Origin: Spirochaetota bacterium
GTDB lineage: Bacteria > Spirochaetota > UBA4802 > UBA5550
Reading direction: 5' to 3'
Assembly (NCBI GenBank): GCA_017999915.1
Contig: JAGNKX010000015.1
Location: 46,276 to 110,275, forward strand
DNA length: 64,000 nt
Position numbers and translations under genes: made by a program. Positions 9,299 to 17,987 of the stretch are shown piece by piece (position 1 is the first letter of the stretch; the number at the start of each line of letters is the position of its first letter). Below the pieces are notes generated by a model. The model saw nothing but the letters and a program-made list of their open reading frames with translations, was not told the origin of the DNA and made no database searches.

Positions 9299-10327
9299 AT
9301 GAGTCTGAATTACATTCGAAAGTATCCGTCGCCCGGTGAGATCCTGGAAAGCAACCCCCTTCCGGTGGACCTTCGGGACGTCAAGAAAAAGCGCGATGAA
9401 GTGATACGCGACATATTTACCGGCGGCGACAGCCGCATGCTCCTGCTGATAGGACCCTGCTCCGCCCACCACGCGGAAGCGGTGTACGAGTACGTATCCA
9501 GGCTGTCGAGGCTCCAGGAGCGCGTTAAGGAGAAGCTGGTGCTGATGCCGCGCATCTACACCAACAAGCCGCGCACCACCGGCAAGGGCTACAAGGGAAT
9601 GCTTCACCAGCCGGATCACCGCGAGAAGCCGGACATGACCAAGGGCCTGCTGGCGATACGCGAAATGCACATCAAGGCCCTGTCCGTATCGCATCTGCCT
9701 GCGGCGGACGAGATGCTCTACCCGGGCAATTACCCGTACCTGGCGGATATCCTGTCTTACGTGGCCGTGGGCGCCCGCTCCGTGGAAAACCAGGAGCACC
9801 GCCTCACCGTGAGCGGCCTGGACGTCCCGGTGGGCCTGAAGAACCCCACGTCGGGGGACCTGCGTGTCATGATAGACTCGATCTACGCCGCCCAGCAGGC
9901 CCATACCTTCGTCTATAACGGATGGGAGGTCGCCACCAGCGGCAATCCCCTGGCCCACGGCGTGGTGCGCGGCTCCGTGGACCGCTACGGCAACCATTTC
10001 CCCAATTATCACTACGAGGACCTTATCGTCCTTACGGAAATGTACCTGGACCGGTCCCTGGAGAACCCGTCGATCATCATCGACGCCAACCATTCCAACT
10101 CGGGCAAAAAGTACCGGGAGCAGCCGCGCATCATCATGGAGGTGATGAGGAGCGTGAAGTATTCCGAGCTCTTGAGGAAGATGGTGAAGGGCTTCATGGT
10201 GGAGAGCTATCTCCTTGAGGGCGCCCAGGACCCGTCGGGCAACGAGTTCGGCAAGTCGATTACCGACGCGTGCCTCGGGTGGGAGGATTCGGAGCGGTTC
10301 GTGCTGGAGCTGGCGGATTTTCTGTAG
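9299..10327 (+). CDS. 3-deoxy-7-phosphoheptulonate synthase, class I
   Basis: First step of the shikimate pathway: condenses phosphoenolpyruvate and erythrose-4-phosphate to DAHP. At 342 residues it matches the AroF/AroG/AroH family. Motifs are LLIGPCSAHH, MPRIYTNKPRTTGKGYKG, HLPAADEMLYPGNYPYLAD, GARSVENQEHR, GLKNPTSGD and the metal-binding IIDANHSNSGKK. The frame could start at 9266, but AAGGAGG eight bases before the ATG at 9299 decides the start. Feedback specificity (Phe, Tyr, Trp) cannot be told. Only the final block differs slightly from the usual DCSHxNSxK. Confidence 0.93.
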   Translation: MSLNYIRKYPSPGEILESNPLPVDLRDVKKKRDEVIRDIFTGGDSRMLLLIGPCSAHHAEAVYEYVSRLSRLQERVKEKLVLMPRIYTNKPRTTGKGYKGMLHQPDHREKPDMTKGLLAIREMHIKALSVSHLPAADEMLYPGNYPYLADILSYVAVGARSVENQEHRLTVSGLDVPVGLKNPTSGDLRVMIDSIYAAQQAHTFVYNGWEVATSGNPLAHGVVRGSVDRYGNHFPNYHYEDLIVLTEMYLDRSLENPSIIIDANHSNSGKKYREQPRIIMEVMRSVKYSELLRKMVKGFMVESYLLEGAQDPSGNEFGKSITDACLGWEDSERFVLELADFL

Positions 10328-10329
10328 GA

Positions 10330-10553
10330 TCCTCACCCGCGCTCCGCGGGTTATATGCCCTCACCCCCCGGCCCCCTCTCCCATTAAAAAGTTAAGAAAG
10401 GAGAGGGGGAGCATTAGTATATATATTCTTACGAAAACCCTCTCCTTTTTCCCAAGCTTAATGGGAGAGGCTCCCGACAGGAGGTCGCAGTGCCGAGCGC
10501 GGCCAGGACGGCCAAAAAGCGCTCGGCGTGCCCCGGAGGGGCGGGTGAGGGCT
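10330..10553. repeat. Dispersed nested palindrome, CCTCACCC family, copy 2, with two AGGAN-loop hairpins
   Basis: Lies between the convergent ends of the DAHP synthase gene and adk. The outer arms are CCTCACCC and GGGTGAGG; inside are CCCTCTCCCATTAA and TTAATGGGAGAGG arms. Two small hairpins on the plus strand have the loops AGGAG (10475-10487, arms CGAC/GTCG) and AGGAC (10501-10513, arms GGCC/GGCC); the latter is enclosed by GCCGAGCGC/GCGCTCGGC (10492-10527). It is related to 46769-47004 with compensatory arm changes. Confidence 0.85.
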
Positions 10554-10584
10554 CACAAAGGGTTGAAGTAAAAGATGATTTGGA

Positions 10585-11208
10585 TTATCCCAGCAGCTCG
10601 ACAATATCTGCGAATATCTCCTCCGCCTCCCGCTCGCCGTTTATGGTTCTGAGCAGGCCGGAGCCACGGTAAAAATCGAGGACAGGCCTTGTTTCAGTCT
10701 TGTATACGCGGATGCGGTTCAAAACCGTCTCCTCGTTGTCGTCGGCCCTGTGGAAGAGGGGGCCGCCGCAGGCGTCGCACAGGCCTTCGGCCCTGGACGG
10801 TTTTGTTTTCATATGATAGATAGCGCCGCAGGATTTGCAGGTGCGGCGGCCGGTTATGCGCGACGCGATCTCGGGCTCTGACACGTCGATGAAGAGGGCA
10901 GCGTCGACGCTGTGGGACGCGCCGAGCTTTTCGGCCTGGTACAGGGTCCGGGGAAATCCGTCCAGGATAAATCCATCGGGGCAGGTTTCGGCCAGGTGGT
11001 GGAGGATCACCTCGGTGATGAGCTCCGCAGGGCCGATCTCGCCCCGGTCCATGTATACCTTTATCTTTTTCCCGAATTCAGTGCCGGCGGCTACCTGGGC
11101 GCGGAGAATATCCCCTGAGGAGAGATGGGGTATACCGTAGCGTTCCTTCAGCTTCAGCGCCTGGGTCCCCTTGCCCGAGCCGGGCGGCCCTATGAGTACC
11201 AGTTTCAT
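10585..11208 (-). CDS. adk: Adenylate kinase with zinc-finger lid
   Basis: Balances AMP, ADP and ATP in the cytosol. At 207 residues it carries the P-loop GPPGSGKGT at 7-15, HLSSGD in the AMP site, GFILDGFPRT, and a LID with four cysteines in two CxxC pairs (CKSCG and CDACG), which in this family bind zinc. The ending TRPVLDFYRGSG...FADIVELLG is normal. It is six bases downstream of the MORN lipoprotein gene, so they likely share a transcript. No secY or infA neighbours are seen, unlike the usual ribosomal-operon setting. Confidence 0.96.
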   Translation of the reverse strand: MKLVLIGPPGSGKGTQALKLKERYGIPHLSSGDILRAQVAAGTEFGKKIKVYMDRGEIGPAELITEVILHHLAETCPDGFILDGFPRTLYQAEKLGASHSVDAALFIDVSEPEIASRITGRRTCKSCGAIYHMKTKPSRAEGLCDACGGPLFHRADDNEETVLNRIRVYKTETRPVLDFYRGSGLLRTINGEREAEEIFADIVELLG

Positions 11209-11214
11209 TATAGA

Positions 11215-11916
11215 TTAGTCGAAGTTCTTCTCTGATACCTTGCCGGTCTTGTCGAAGAATGACCACTTGCCGGTCTTCCGGTCGTTGGTGTAGTTGCCCC
11301 GCGACTCAAGCATCCCTTCCTGGTTGAAATGGTCCCAGAGGCCGTTCTTCTTTCCGGCTATGTAGCGGCCCATGGCCTCGCGCTTGCCGTTGACATAGAA
11401 GATCGTTGACATGCCGTCGCGCAGGCCATTCTGGTAATAGGCGTTCTCCCTGGTGTTGCCGTTGTCATAATACTCGAAGGACTTGCCGGATCTTTTTCCT
11501 TCTTTAAAAAAGGCCTCGATCTTGCCGATACCCGATTCATAGAAGGACATATACCTGCCGTGCAAAATTCCTTTTTTATATTCCGATTCCACCATCTTTT
11601 TTCCAGAGGGATAGTATTCCTTCATGGGACCGTCAAGGAGATCGTCCCTGAAGGTGACCTCCGCCATGAGGGTTTTGCCTCCGGTGCCCTGGTAAAATAA
11701 TTTCCACGGACCGTTCTTTTTATTTCCGACAACCGGCCCCTCCGCCATCAATGATTTATCGGGCCAGAAGGCCCTGTATGTTTTGCCGGCGGTACCGGCT
11801 ATGGAAATGCTCTTCGCCAGGTCCGGGGTCTCGCGCTTGATGATCTGTTCCGTCCCGGCGCATCCGAGGATAAGGGCGAGGCAGCATGATAGTGCGGTCA
11901 GTACCTTCTGTGTCAT
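11215..11916 (-). CDS. MORN-repeat lipoprotein (YwqK-like)
   Basis: A 233-residue secreted protein with a type II signal peptide ending at the lipobox LILGC (Cys about residue 19). The rest is a run of roughly seven MORN-type repeats, each about 22 residues, of the pattern GxxxGxWxxYYxxGxK (for example NKKNGPWKLFYQGTGGK, GLWDHFNQEGMLES, RKTGKWSFFDKTGK). Such repeats are found in proteins annotated as YwqK-like; their role in spirochaetes is not established. It is probably anchored in the outer or inner membrane facing the periplasm. It precedes adk by six bases. Confidence 0.85.
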   Translation of the reverse strand: MTQKVLTALSCCLALILGCAGTEQIIKRETPDLAKSISIAGTAGKTYRAFWPDKSLMAEGPVVGNKKNGPWKLFYQGTGGKTLMAEVTFRDDLLDGPMKEYYPSGKKMVESEYKKGILHGRYMSFYESGIGKIEAFFKEGKRSGKSFEYYDNGNTRENAYYQNGLRDGMSTIFYVNGKREAMGRYIAGKKNGLWDHFNQEGMLESRGNYTNDRKTGKWSFFDKTGKVSEKNFD

Positions 11917-12105
11917 AATACGGTGTCTCCTGAGTGATTTTTCATAGACATTGCGTCAATTACGAATATCTTTGCTATCCGCCATCGGCAAAAATAGCGG
12001 GTTTTAATATAAAAATCGTATTTTTCGGGAGTTTTTTGTCCGAAAATAAAAAGAGAGTTTGATTGGGCTATCATTATTAAGAAACAGATAAAGTCAAATG
12101 TTTTT

Positions 12106-12138
12106 TTGACGATGGTCCCGTCAGTAATTGTGTACAAT
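12106..12138 (+). promoter_or_regulatory. Possible promoter for the flagellar operon
   Basis: TTGACG (12106-12111) and TACAAT (12133-12138) lie just upstream of flgG. The spacing of 21 bases is longer than ideal, so the -10 is more convincing than the -35. I see no clear sigma-28 type element (TAAA...GCCGATAA). Confidence 0.3.
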
Positions 12139-12159
12139 ACATAACAGAGGTGAGCTATC

Positions 12160-12954
12160 ATGATGAGATCATTGTGGACCGCGGCGTCAGGCATGGTGGG
12201 ACAGCAATTCCATATCGACACCATTTCCAACAACCTTGCCAACGTTAACACCACCGGCTTCAAGAAGATGAGGGCGGAGTTCGAGGACCTCATCTACCAG
12301 ACCCTCCTCATGGCGGGTACGCCGGCCACTGAAGTGTCTGAAGTGCCCACGGGGATCCAGGTGGGCCACGGCGTGAAGGTCGCGGCCACGCAGAAGATGT
12401 TCTCCCAGGGAAGCCTCCAGAGCACGGAAAACAAGCTCGACCTCGCCCTCGAGGGAGAGGGCTTTTTCAAGATACAGCTCTACGACGGGACCTTTGCCTA
12501 CTCGCGCGACGGATCCTTCAAGATAGATTCGAACCGCCAGGTGGTTACCTCCAACGGGTATCTCCTGGAGCCGCCCCTGGTGCTCCCGGAAAATTTTATC
12601 ACCGAGAGCCTGGCCATCAGCCAGACCGGCAAGGTGACTGTGAAGGTGATCGGCGAGGAAGATCCGGTCGAAGTGGGACAGATGGAGCTTTACCGGTTCA
12701 TCAACCCGGCCGGCCTCCAGAGCATCGGCGGCAACCTGTTCAAGACCACGCCGGCCTCCGGCGAGGAGATCGCCGGCATGCCTGGCATCGACGGCATGGC
12801 CAAAACACACCAGGGGTTCCTGGAAATGTCCAACGTCAAGATCGTGGAGGAGATGGTCAACATGATCGTGGCGCAGCGCGCCTACGAGGTTAACTCCAAG
12901 GCCATCCAGACCTCCGATTCGATGCTCGGCACCGCCATAGGATTGAAGAGGTAA
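12160..12954 (+). CDS. flgG: Flagellar distal rod protein FlgG
   Basis: Builds the distal rod of the periplasmic flagellum. At 264 residues it is full length. It has the flagellar rod N-terminal motif LWTAASGM...ISNNLANVNTTGFKK, the central region of hook-basal body proteins, and the C-terminal helix VNMIVAQRAYEVNSKAIQTSDSML. Two ATGs lie in tandem at 12160 and 12163 behind GAGGTGA. It is the first gene of a five-gene operon; its stop overlaps the flgA start by one base. The N-terminus closely resembles spirochaetal FlgG as I recall it. Confidence 0.97.
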   Translation: MMRSLWTAASGMVGQQFHIDTISNNLANVNTTGFKKMRAEFEDLIYQTLLMAGTPATEVSEVPTGIQVGHGVKVAATQKMFSQGSLQSTENKLDLALEGEGFFKIQLYDGTFAYSRDGSFKIDSNRQVVTSNGYLLEPPLVLPENFITESLAISQTGKVTVKVIGEEDPVEVGQMELYRFINPAGLQSIGGNLFKTTPASGEEIAGMPGIDGMAKTHQGFLEMSNVKIVEEMVNMIVAQRAYEVNSKAIQTSDSMLGTAIGLKR

Positions 12955-13463
12955 TGAGGGTCTTCCTTTCAGTACTTATTCTGCTGCTGGCCTCAACGGC
13001 ATCCTGGGCTGAAGTGAGCATGTACCTCTTCCCACAGGTCGAGCGCGGCAGGAACCCCCTCGTTCTATCGGACCTGGGGACGATCGAGGGAGACACGGCA
13101 ACGGCCGGGATCGGATCGATCGTCATTGAAGACAGCGTATTCGCGGACGGATATATCGACCGGAAAGAGATAATCGACCTGATTAGGGCCCACGCCGACG
13201 GGCGCGTCAACATATACGGGAGCGGCGTGAGGGTCCATGTGAGCGAGGTCCCCGATACCGGTACCGGCGACGAGCGTCGCATCGTGGTGCGCAAGGGAAG
13301 CGCGGTGAGGTTCCAGGTCGTAAACTCGATAGTCCGCGTGGGGCAGATGGGAACGGCGCTGCAGGACGGCGCCATCGGCGACGAGATACCGGTAAAGCTG
13401 AAGGGCTCGGCGGTTTCCCGCGGCAGGGTAGTAAGTGAACGGGTGGTTGAGCTGGTCCTATGA
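12954..13463 (+). CDS. flgA: Flagellar P-ring assembly chaperone FlgA
   Basis: Periplasmic chaperone for assembly of the FlgI P-ring. It has 169 residues with a clear signal peptide (VFLSVLILLLASTASWAEV). The C-terminal half (VVRKGSAVRFQVVNSIVRVGQMGTALQDGAIGD then GRVVSERVVELVL, given here in pieces) has the SAF-like beta structure pattern of FlgA. Sequence identity in this family is low, so position between flgG and flgH supports the call. It overlaps flgG by one base and flgH by four. Confidence 0.85.
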   Translation: MRVFLSVLILLLASTASWAEVSMYLFPQVERGRNPLVLSDLGTIEGDTATAGIGSIVIEDSVFADGYIDRKEIIDLIRAHADGRVNIYGSGVRVHVSEVPDTGTGDERRIVVRKGSAVRFQVVNSIVRVGQMGTALQDGAIGDEIPVKLKGSAVSRGRVVSERVVELVL

Positions 13464-14086
13464 AAAAGGCATTGATCGCATATATCGTCATCGTGCTCTT
13501 CGGGTGCATACTGAACGCCAAGAGCATATGGCAGGACAAAAATCCCTACACCTCCGAGGGCGACCTCAAGGCGGGCACCGTGGTTGTCGTCAACGTGTAC
13601 GACGTGTCGGACATGAAATTCTCCTTATCCATGAGCGACAAGAGCAATTCCATCGTTTCGTCGAACCCGGACATGACCATAACCGGTTTCCTGCCGAAGG
13701 TTGCGGCGCAGAAAAAGGTCACCAACGACGACCTCACGCAGTTCACGGCCAAGGGGAAGATGGCCTTTTCCGTGGCGACGCGTGTCCTGAACAAGGTGGG
13801 CACCATGCTCAACGTGGCCGGGAGCCGCACCTATACCATGAACGGAGTGACCAATATCATCACCGTGACCGGTCTCGTGGACCCGGCCATGATGAAGGGA
13901 CGCACCGTTGATTCAAGCAGCGTGGCCGATTTCACCCTGGAGATCCGGGGCATCAAGCAGGGAATAAACATCCAGCGCCCCGCGCTGAAAAAGGATGAGA
14001 CCGCCAACGCCACCCTCACCGAACAGGAAAAGCAGACCATCATCATAGATTATTTGAAGAAAATGCTGGGAGAACTGACGCGATAA
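13460..14086 (+). CDS. flgH: Flagellar L-ring protein FlgH
   Basis: FlgH normally forms the outer-membrane bushing around the rod as a lipoprotein. It has 208 residues with a hydrophobic leader and a possible lipobox LFGC at residues 13-16. The conserved core GTVVVVNVYDVSDMKFSLSMSDKS, the middle NVAGSRTYTMNGVTNIITVTGLVDP and an EIRGIKQG-containing segment fit the family. If the host is a spirochaete, whose flagella stay in the periplasm, the role of an L-ring protein is unclear. It overlaps flgA (ATGA) and sits one base before flgI. Confidence 0.88.
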   Translation: MKKALIAYIVIVLFGCILNAKSIWQDKNPYTSEGDLKAGTVVVVNVYDVSDMKFSLSMSDKSNSIVSSNPDMTITGFLPKVAAQKKVTNDDLTQFTAKGKMAFSVATRVLNKVGTMLNVAGSRTYTMNGVTNIITVTGLVDPAMMKGRTVDSSSVADFTLEIRGIKQGINIQRPALKKDETANATLTEQEKQTIIIDYLKKMLGELTR

Positions 14087-14087
14087 T

Positions 14088-15110
14088 ATGGCAGGCAGGA
14101 TCGGCGCACTAGTCATTCTGATGTTCCTGGCCGCGGTCTCGGCCCACGCCGAGGTATCGGTCAAGATCAAGGACCTATCCTTCATAGACGGTCTGAAGGA
14201 GAACCAGGTCTACGGTTACGGCCTGGTCGTGGGGCTGCAGGGCACCGGCGACACGAAGAAGTCGCCCCTCACCAAGTCGTCCCTGAAGAACCTTTTAAAG
14301 AACCTCGGTATGGAAGGCGACGATATCACCTCGGCCAACACGGCCGCGGTCCTGGTCACCGCCAAGCTCCCGGCCTTCGTGCGCATCGGGGACCGGATCG
14401 ACGTGACCGTGTCGTCCATCGGCGACGCCAAGTCCATTGAGGGTGGCATCCTGATCCAGTCGCCCCTGAGGGGCGGCGACGGCGCCATCTACGCCGTGGC
14501 CCAGGGCACCCTCTCGGTGCCGCGGATAAAGAACGAGCGTAGGGCGGTCCGCACCGTCGCCCAGATCGACGGCGGCGCCGTGGTGGAGCGGGAAATATAT
14601 CCGGAGATCGTGTACCGCGACAAGGACAACAAGGAGGACCAGGACAAGATCTTTATCGTCCTCAGGGAGTGGGACTACACGGTTGGTAACAGCATCATCA
14701 AGGCCGTGGCGAACAAGTACCCGGAATCGAAACCGGTGATGGCCAGCGGCGGAAGGATCCAGGTCTCGCTGCTGAAAGATATCAGCATTCCGGAATTCAT
14801 ATCCACCATAGAGAACATCGAGATAACGCCGGCGTACCGGGCACGGGTCGTGGTGAACGAGCGCGACGGCACCATCGTCACCGGCGGCGAGGTCAAGGTG
14901 TCGGCGGCCATGGTGAGCCGGGAAGGGCTCACGGTGGAGATAAAGGAGACCGGCAAGAAGGTATCGGCATCGGAATTGAAAGATACGGCGACGGTGAAAG
15001 AGCTTGTCGATTCACTGAACGCCACCGGCGCCACCACGTCCGATATCATATCCATTTTGAAAGCGCTGGAGGCTTCGGGAGCTCTCCATGCGGAACTGAT
15101 TGTGAGGTAA
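14088..15110 (+). CDS. flgI: Flagellar P-ring protein FlgI
   Basis: Forms the periplasmic ring around the rod. At 340 residues with a signal peptide (GALVILMFLAAVSAHAEV) it has the usual length. Recognisable blocks are YGYGLVVGLQGTGDTKKSP, ANTAAVLVTAKLPAF, GDRIDVTVSSIGDAKSIEGG, PLRGGDGAIYAVAQG, ARVVVNERDGTIVTGGEVKV and the end LVDSLNATGATTSDIISILK. This is one of the most certain flagellar calls here. It lies between flgH and flgJ with only a few bases on each side. Confidence 0.97.
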   Translation: MAGRIGALVILMFLAAVSAHAEVSVKIKDLSFIDGLKENQVYGYGLVVGLQGTGDTKKSPLTKSSLKNLLKNLGMEGDDITSANTAAVLVTAKLPAFVRIGDRIDVTVSSIGDAKSIEGGILIQSPLRGGDGAIYAVAQGTLSVPRIKNERRAVRTVAQIDGGAVVEREIYPEIVYRDKDNKEDQDKIFIVLREWDYTVGNSIIKAVANKYPESKPVMASGGRIQVSLLKDISIPEFISTIENIEITPAYRARVVVNERDGTIVTGGEVKVSAAMVSREGLTVEIKETGKKVSASELKDTATVKELVDSLNATGATTSDIISILKALEASGALHAELIVR

Positions 15111-15113
15111 TGT

Positions 15114-15545
15114 ATGCTGGCACAGGGAACAACGCCGCTTGCGGCTCCGCGGACCAATGACGAGGATTTCATAAAAAAACTGGTGCGGGTCCCCGCGAAA
15201 GCCGAGACGCCGGCCGGTGAAAGCGCCGGCGCATCCTTCAGCAAAGCCCTGTCAAGGGCGGTCAGGGACGGTGAAAGCGGCCATGCGCCCCTGTCCGACA
15301 AGTCCAGGAAGGCCGGCCAGGAAAAGCGCCTCTGGGACGCCTGTATAGAGATGGAATCGCTCCTCGTGGGAAAGATGCTCAAGGAGATGCGGAAGACCGT
15401 GCAGAAGAGCGGCTGGATCAACGGCGGTTCCGCTGAGGAGATCTTCGAGGACATGCTCTACGACGAGTACGCCCTGAACCTCTCGCGCAATTCCAACCTC
15501 GGCATGGCGAAGATGCTCTATAACGAGTTGAATCGGAAAATATAA
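15114..15545 (+). CDS. flgJ: Rod-binding protein FlgJ, single-domain form
   Basis: A 143-residue protein whose C-terminal ~95 residues match the rod-binding domain (ACIEMESLLVGKMLKEMRKT, EEIFEDMLYDEYALNLSR, NLGMAKMLYNELNRK). The glucosaminidase domain found in enterobacterial FlgJ is absent, so peptidoglycan opening for the rod must be done by another enzyme. The N-terminal 50 residues are Ala/Ser/Glu-rich and probably disordered. It is the last gene of the operon and is followed by a terminator. Confidence 0.9.
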   Translation: MLAQGTTPLAAPRTNDEDFIKKLVRVPAKAETPAGESAGASFSKALSRAVRDGESGHAPLSDKSRKAGQEKRLWDACIEMESLLVGKMLKEMRKTVQKSGWINGGSAEEIFEDMLYDEYALNLSRNSNLGMAKMLYNELNRKI

Positions 15546-15599
15546 CGCCGCGGGAAAACCGGACGAGCCAATGCGGCGCGACGTTACATGCAGGCATGA

Positions 15600-15623
15600 G
15601 GGGCGATTCAATCGCCCCTTTTT
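15600..15623 (+). terminator. Rho-independent terminator of the flagellar operon
   Basis: GGGGCGATT/AATCGCCCC stem with a T-run directly after it, about 55 bp past flgJ. The next gene is convergent. Confidence 0.88.
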
Positions 15624-15626
15624 GTT

Positions 15627-16022
15627 TTACCTGCAGGGATGGCCGTATTTTTTTATCGTCCGGGGGCAGTACCGCTCAAGCTCGGCCCCTTCCACCCGGT
15701 GCTGATACGCTTTTTTTGAGCTCCCTTCAACATGGTATTTTTCGATGACCAGGTTCTTGTCGCTATCGCACTGAACTTTATCCATTGCAATAAGGGTTCC
15801 CGCCGATTCCCTGGCCGCGTCCAGGGGCATCACCCTGCCGTTCATGGTGGCGGCCCTGTATTTTTCGGGGTCGGAGTACTCGCAGGAGGTGATCTCCTCC
15901 AGATCGTGCTCTGTCTGGCAGATGTAGAGCTTTAGGACCTGTTCCAGGGACAGGGCAGGCGCTGTCATGACCAGGAGCAGGCCCAGGTGGCAGAGTAACA
16001 GGATGATGATCAGCTTATGCAT
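15627..16022 (-). CDS. Small secreted Cys-containing protein of unknown function
   Basis: A 131-residue protein with an N-terminal signal peptide (LIIILLLCHLGLLLVMTAPALS). The mature part has five cysteines (ICQ, SCE, QCD, YCP, PCR), which suggests disulphides in the periplasm. I do not recognise a family. It is followed on the same strand by no gene, and its neighbour upstream (16054-16488) is another small secreted protein 31 bp away. Confidence 0.7.
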   Translation of the reverse strand: MHKLIIILLLCHLGLLLVMTAPALSLEQVLKLYICQTEHDLEEITSCEYSDPEKYRAATMNGRVMPLDAARESAGTLIAMDKVQCDSDKNLVIEKYHVEGSSKKAYQHRVEGAELERYCPRTIKKYGHPCR

Positions 16023-16053
16023 AGGCTCAGCAGTTTGTGCGATTGGATCTATC

Positions 16054-16488
16054 TTATTTCGTCACCAGCACATCAACATAAAGAGCAAGAGCGCCGTTTT
16101 TTGCAGTGATGACATAGTTGTCATAGAGGCTATTGTCATTCCGGATAACTATCGATGCCAGGGTTGGCCCGTAGGCGGGGTCTTCACCGTCTTTCAGGTA
16201 GAGGGCCCTGCAGCGGCTGATTGCTATGGCCCCAGATTTCTTTTTAATAAGGGAGATTATCTGTTTGCCCTTTATCCCTCCGCCCCCGAAGGGTGACTTT
16301 GACGCGGTAACGATTCCGCTGTGAGGAAACCCTTCTTTTATATCCAGGGGGTTCATATCAACCGGTATATAGCGCCATAATACCCGGATCTTTGCTTTGA
16401 CGGGGATGTCAACTTCTGAATAAACACTAAAAGGATAAATGATGGAAGACGCAAATATGATAATAATCAATAAACGCGAGTGTTTCAT
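16054..16488 (-). CDS. Small secreted protein of unknown function
   Basis: 144 residues, signal peptide LLIIIIFASSIIYPFSVYS, then a mature region with a FGGGGIKGKQIISLIKKKSG segment and a C-terminal beta-rich stretch ending YVDVLVTK. Codon use and the clear signal peptide support a real gene. No family recognised. It may be co-transcribed with the downstream secreted protein. Confidence 0.65.
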   Translation of the reverse strand: MKHSRLLIIIIFASSIIYPFSVYSEVDIPVKAKIRVLWRYIPVDMNPLDIKEGFPHSGIVTASKSPFGGGGIKGKQIISLIKKKSGAIAISRCRALYLKDGEDPAYGPTLASIVIRNDNSLYDNYVITAKNGALALYVDVLVTK

Positions 16489-16560
16489 GCATTTCCTCTT
16501 TGCCCTTGTGGATCATATAAAATTAGTCGTTTGTTATGGAGTGTCAAGGTTATTTTGTCT

Positions 16561-16656
16561 GATCGCAGCGCTCCTAAACCATGGAGCTCAGCTCCGGAGT
16601 TTAGGTGCGCAAAACATTATGCGATAAAATACCCCATAGCTTGCTGCGGGGTATTC
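16561..16656 (+). repeat. Dispersed GATCGCAGCGC...TACCCC/GGGGTA hairpin repeat, copy B
   Basis: Begins GATCGCAGCGC, contains a CCTAAAC...GTTTAGG hairpin with an inner GGAGCT/AGCTCC, then GCGCAAAACATTATGCG, and ends with ACCCC...GGGGT around the TAGCTTGCTG core. It is the same arrangement as copies A and C. Confidence 0.8.
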
Positions 16657-16703
16657 TATTTTGCTCTGACCCCCCAGTCAGCTTGCTTTGACACCGGTAT
16701 ATT

Positions 16704-16822
16704 GCCGATAGTTATCGGTTCCAGAGAGCTCTAATGAGGGATTTTGCTTAAAGGTTGGCAGTTAACCCAGGCCCTCAGTTGTTTATTACTCTCACACCGC
16801 TGCATAACCGATAGTTATCGGT
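16704..16822. repeat. Two copies of a 16-bp palindrome (CCGATA-GT-TATCGG)
   Basis: The sites are at 16704-16719 and 16807-16822; a third copy, ACCGATAGTTATCGGT, is at 30787-30802. The arms are perfect around a central GT. Both sites here are followed or preceded by TGCTCTGACCC. The size and symmetry fit an operator for a dimeric regulator, but they could equally be part of a repeat. The intervening 16657-16961 has no gene that I can support. Confidence 0.55.
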
Positions 16823-16961
16823 GGATTTATATGCTCTGACCCTCTCCTGGAACAGATGAAAAAAATAATGGCCATATAACAAAATTCTGGACATACCATG
16901 GCATTCAATGCTAGAAATCCATTGAATATAAATCATCATAAAAAACTGGAGGCCTTGGGTC

Positions 16962-17960
16962 ATGGGTATTTTTGATAAAATGTTCAGGAAAAAGATCATC
17001 ATCTGCATCCATGGTCTGGCCAATAAACCTGAGAAAAAATTGCTGGAGCAATGGTGCAAGACCTCTATCCGTGAAGGTTTTAAAACCATAGAAAAACAGG
17101 GAACCCCCTTTACCTTGAAGCTGGTGTATTGGGCTGACCTCATGTATGAAAAGCCCCAGGACCCCAACGAGACCGATAAGAAAAGCGATAGCTACTTTGA
17201 CGATCCCTATGTGCCGGGGAACCCCGATGATTACAAGGATTTCAAGCCGAGCAACATGAAGCAGAAGGTGCTTGATAAAGTGGAAAAGAAGCTCGATGCC
17301 ATGTATTTCAAGGAAGACAGCTTCATCAATTTTGACAAGTTCGCCAATATCATGGTTCGCCGTCTCTTCAAGGACCTGGACCTGTATTATCACAAGGATT
17401 GCCCCGTGATCAGGTACCGCGGCCTCCTCGCCCGGGACGCCATCCGGATGAGGCTCGCGGAAGTGCTGCGGAAGTATCACCGGAGAGACATCCTCCTCGT
17501 CGCCCACTCCATGGGAACCATCATTTCCTATGACGTGCTCACCCATACCACGCCGGATGTTCCCATCCATACCCTGATCACCATCGGGTCGCCCCTTGCC
17601 ATGCCGCTTATCATGAAACAAATCCTGATCGAGCAGGGAAGGGATTTCAAAAAGGAGCAGAAGCCCGTTACCCCGGAGAGCATAACCACGGCCTGGTATA
17701 ACTACGCTGACCTCGATGACCCCGTGGCGATCATTTACAAGATCGGCGATGATTACCGCCCCAATTCACGGGGCGTGTCCCCGAAGGACACGATCATCTA
17801 CAATAACTATGAAATTGACGGCGACCGGTCACCGCACAAGCTCTACGGCTACCTCCGGGCTCCCGAAGTGGCCCGCGCCATCTACAATTTCTGCACTTCG
17901 GGAAGGTCGCCTTTCTTCATGTCGGTGAGTCAGAAGATACGGGGGATTTTCGGGAAATAG
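16962..17960 (+). CDS. Alpha/beta hydrolase of unknown substrate
   Basis: 332 residues. The strand-loop KKIIICIHGLANKP gives the oxyanion-hole HG motif, and LLVAHSMGTIISYDVL carries the nucleophile elbow GxSxG-like HSMGT with its Ser near residue 185. An Asp in DLDDPVAIIYKIGDDY and a His in DRSPHKLYGYL are plausible triad partners. No signal peptide, so it is cytosolic. The closest general resemblance is to lipase/PGAP1-like serine hydrolases. It converges on the end of the acyltransferase cluster and need not belong to it. Confidence 0.82.
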   Translation: MGIFDKMFRKKIIICIHGLANKPEKKLLEQWCKTSIREGFKTIEKQGTPFTLKLVYWADLMYEKPQDPNETDKKSDSYFDDPYVPGNPDDYKDFKPSNMKQKVLDKVEKKLDAMYFKEDSFINFDKFANIMVRRLFKDLDLYYHKDCPVIRYRGLLARDAIRMRLAEVLRKYHRRDILLVAHSMGTIISYDVLTHTTPDVPIHTLITIGSPLAMPLIMKQILIEQGRDFKKEQKPVTPESITTAWYNYADLDDPVAIIYKIGDDYRPNSRGVSPKDTIIYNNYEIDGDRSPHKLYGYLRAPEVARAIYNFCTSGRSPFFMSVSQKIRGIFGK

Positions 17961-17987
17961 CCGGACCGGCTGTTTCACCTATCGTCA

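Noticed and set aside
11913..12293. 126-residue minus-strand frame between the MORN lipoprotein gene and flgG
   Set aside because: It overlaps flgG by 130 bp, has no ribosome site and reads through an AT-rich promoter region; more likely chance.
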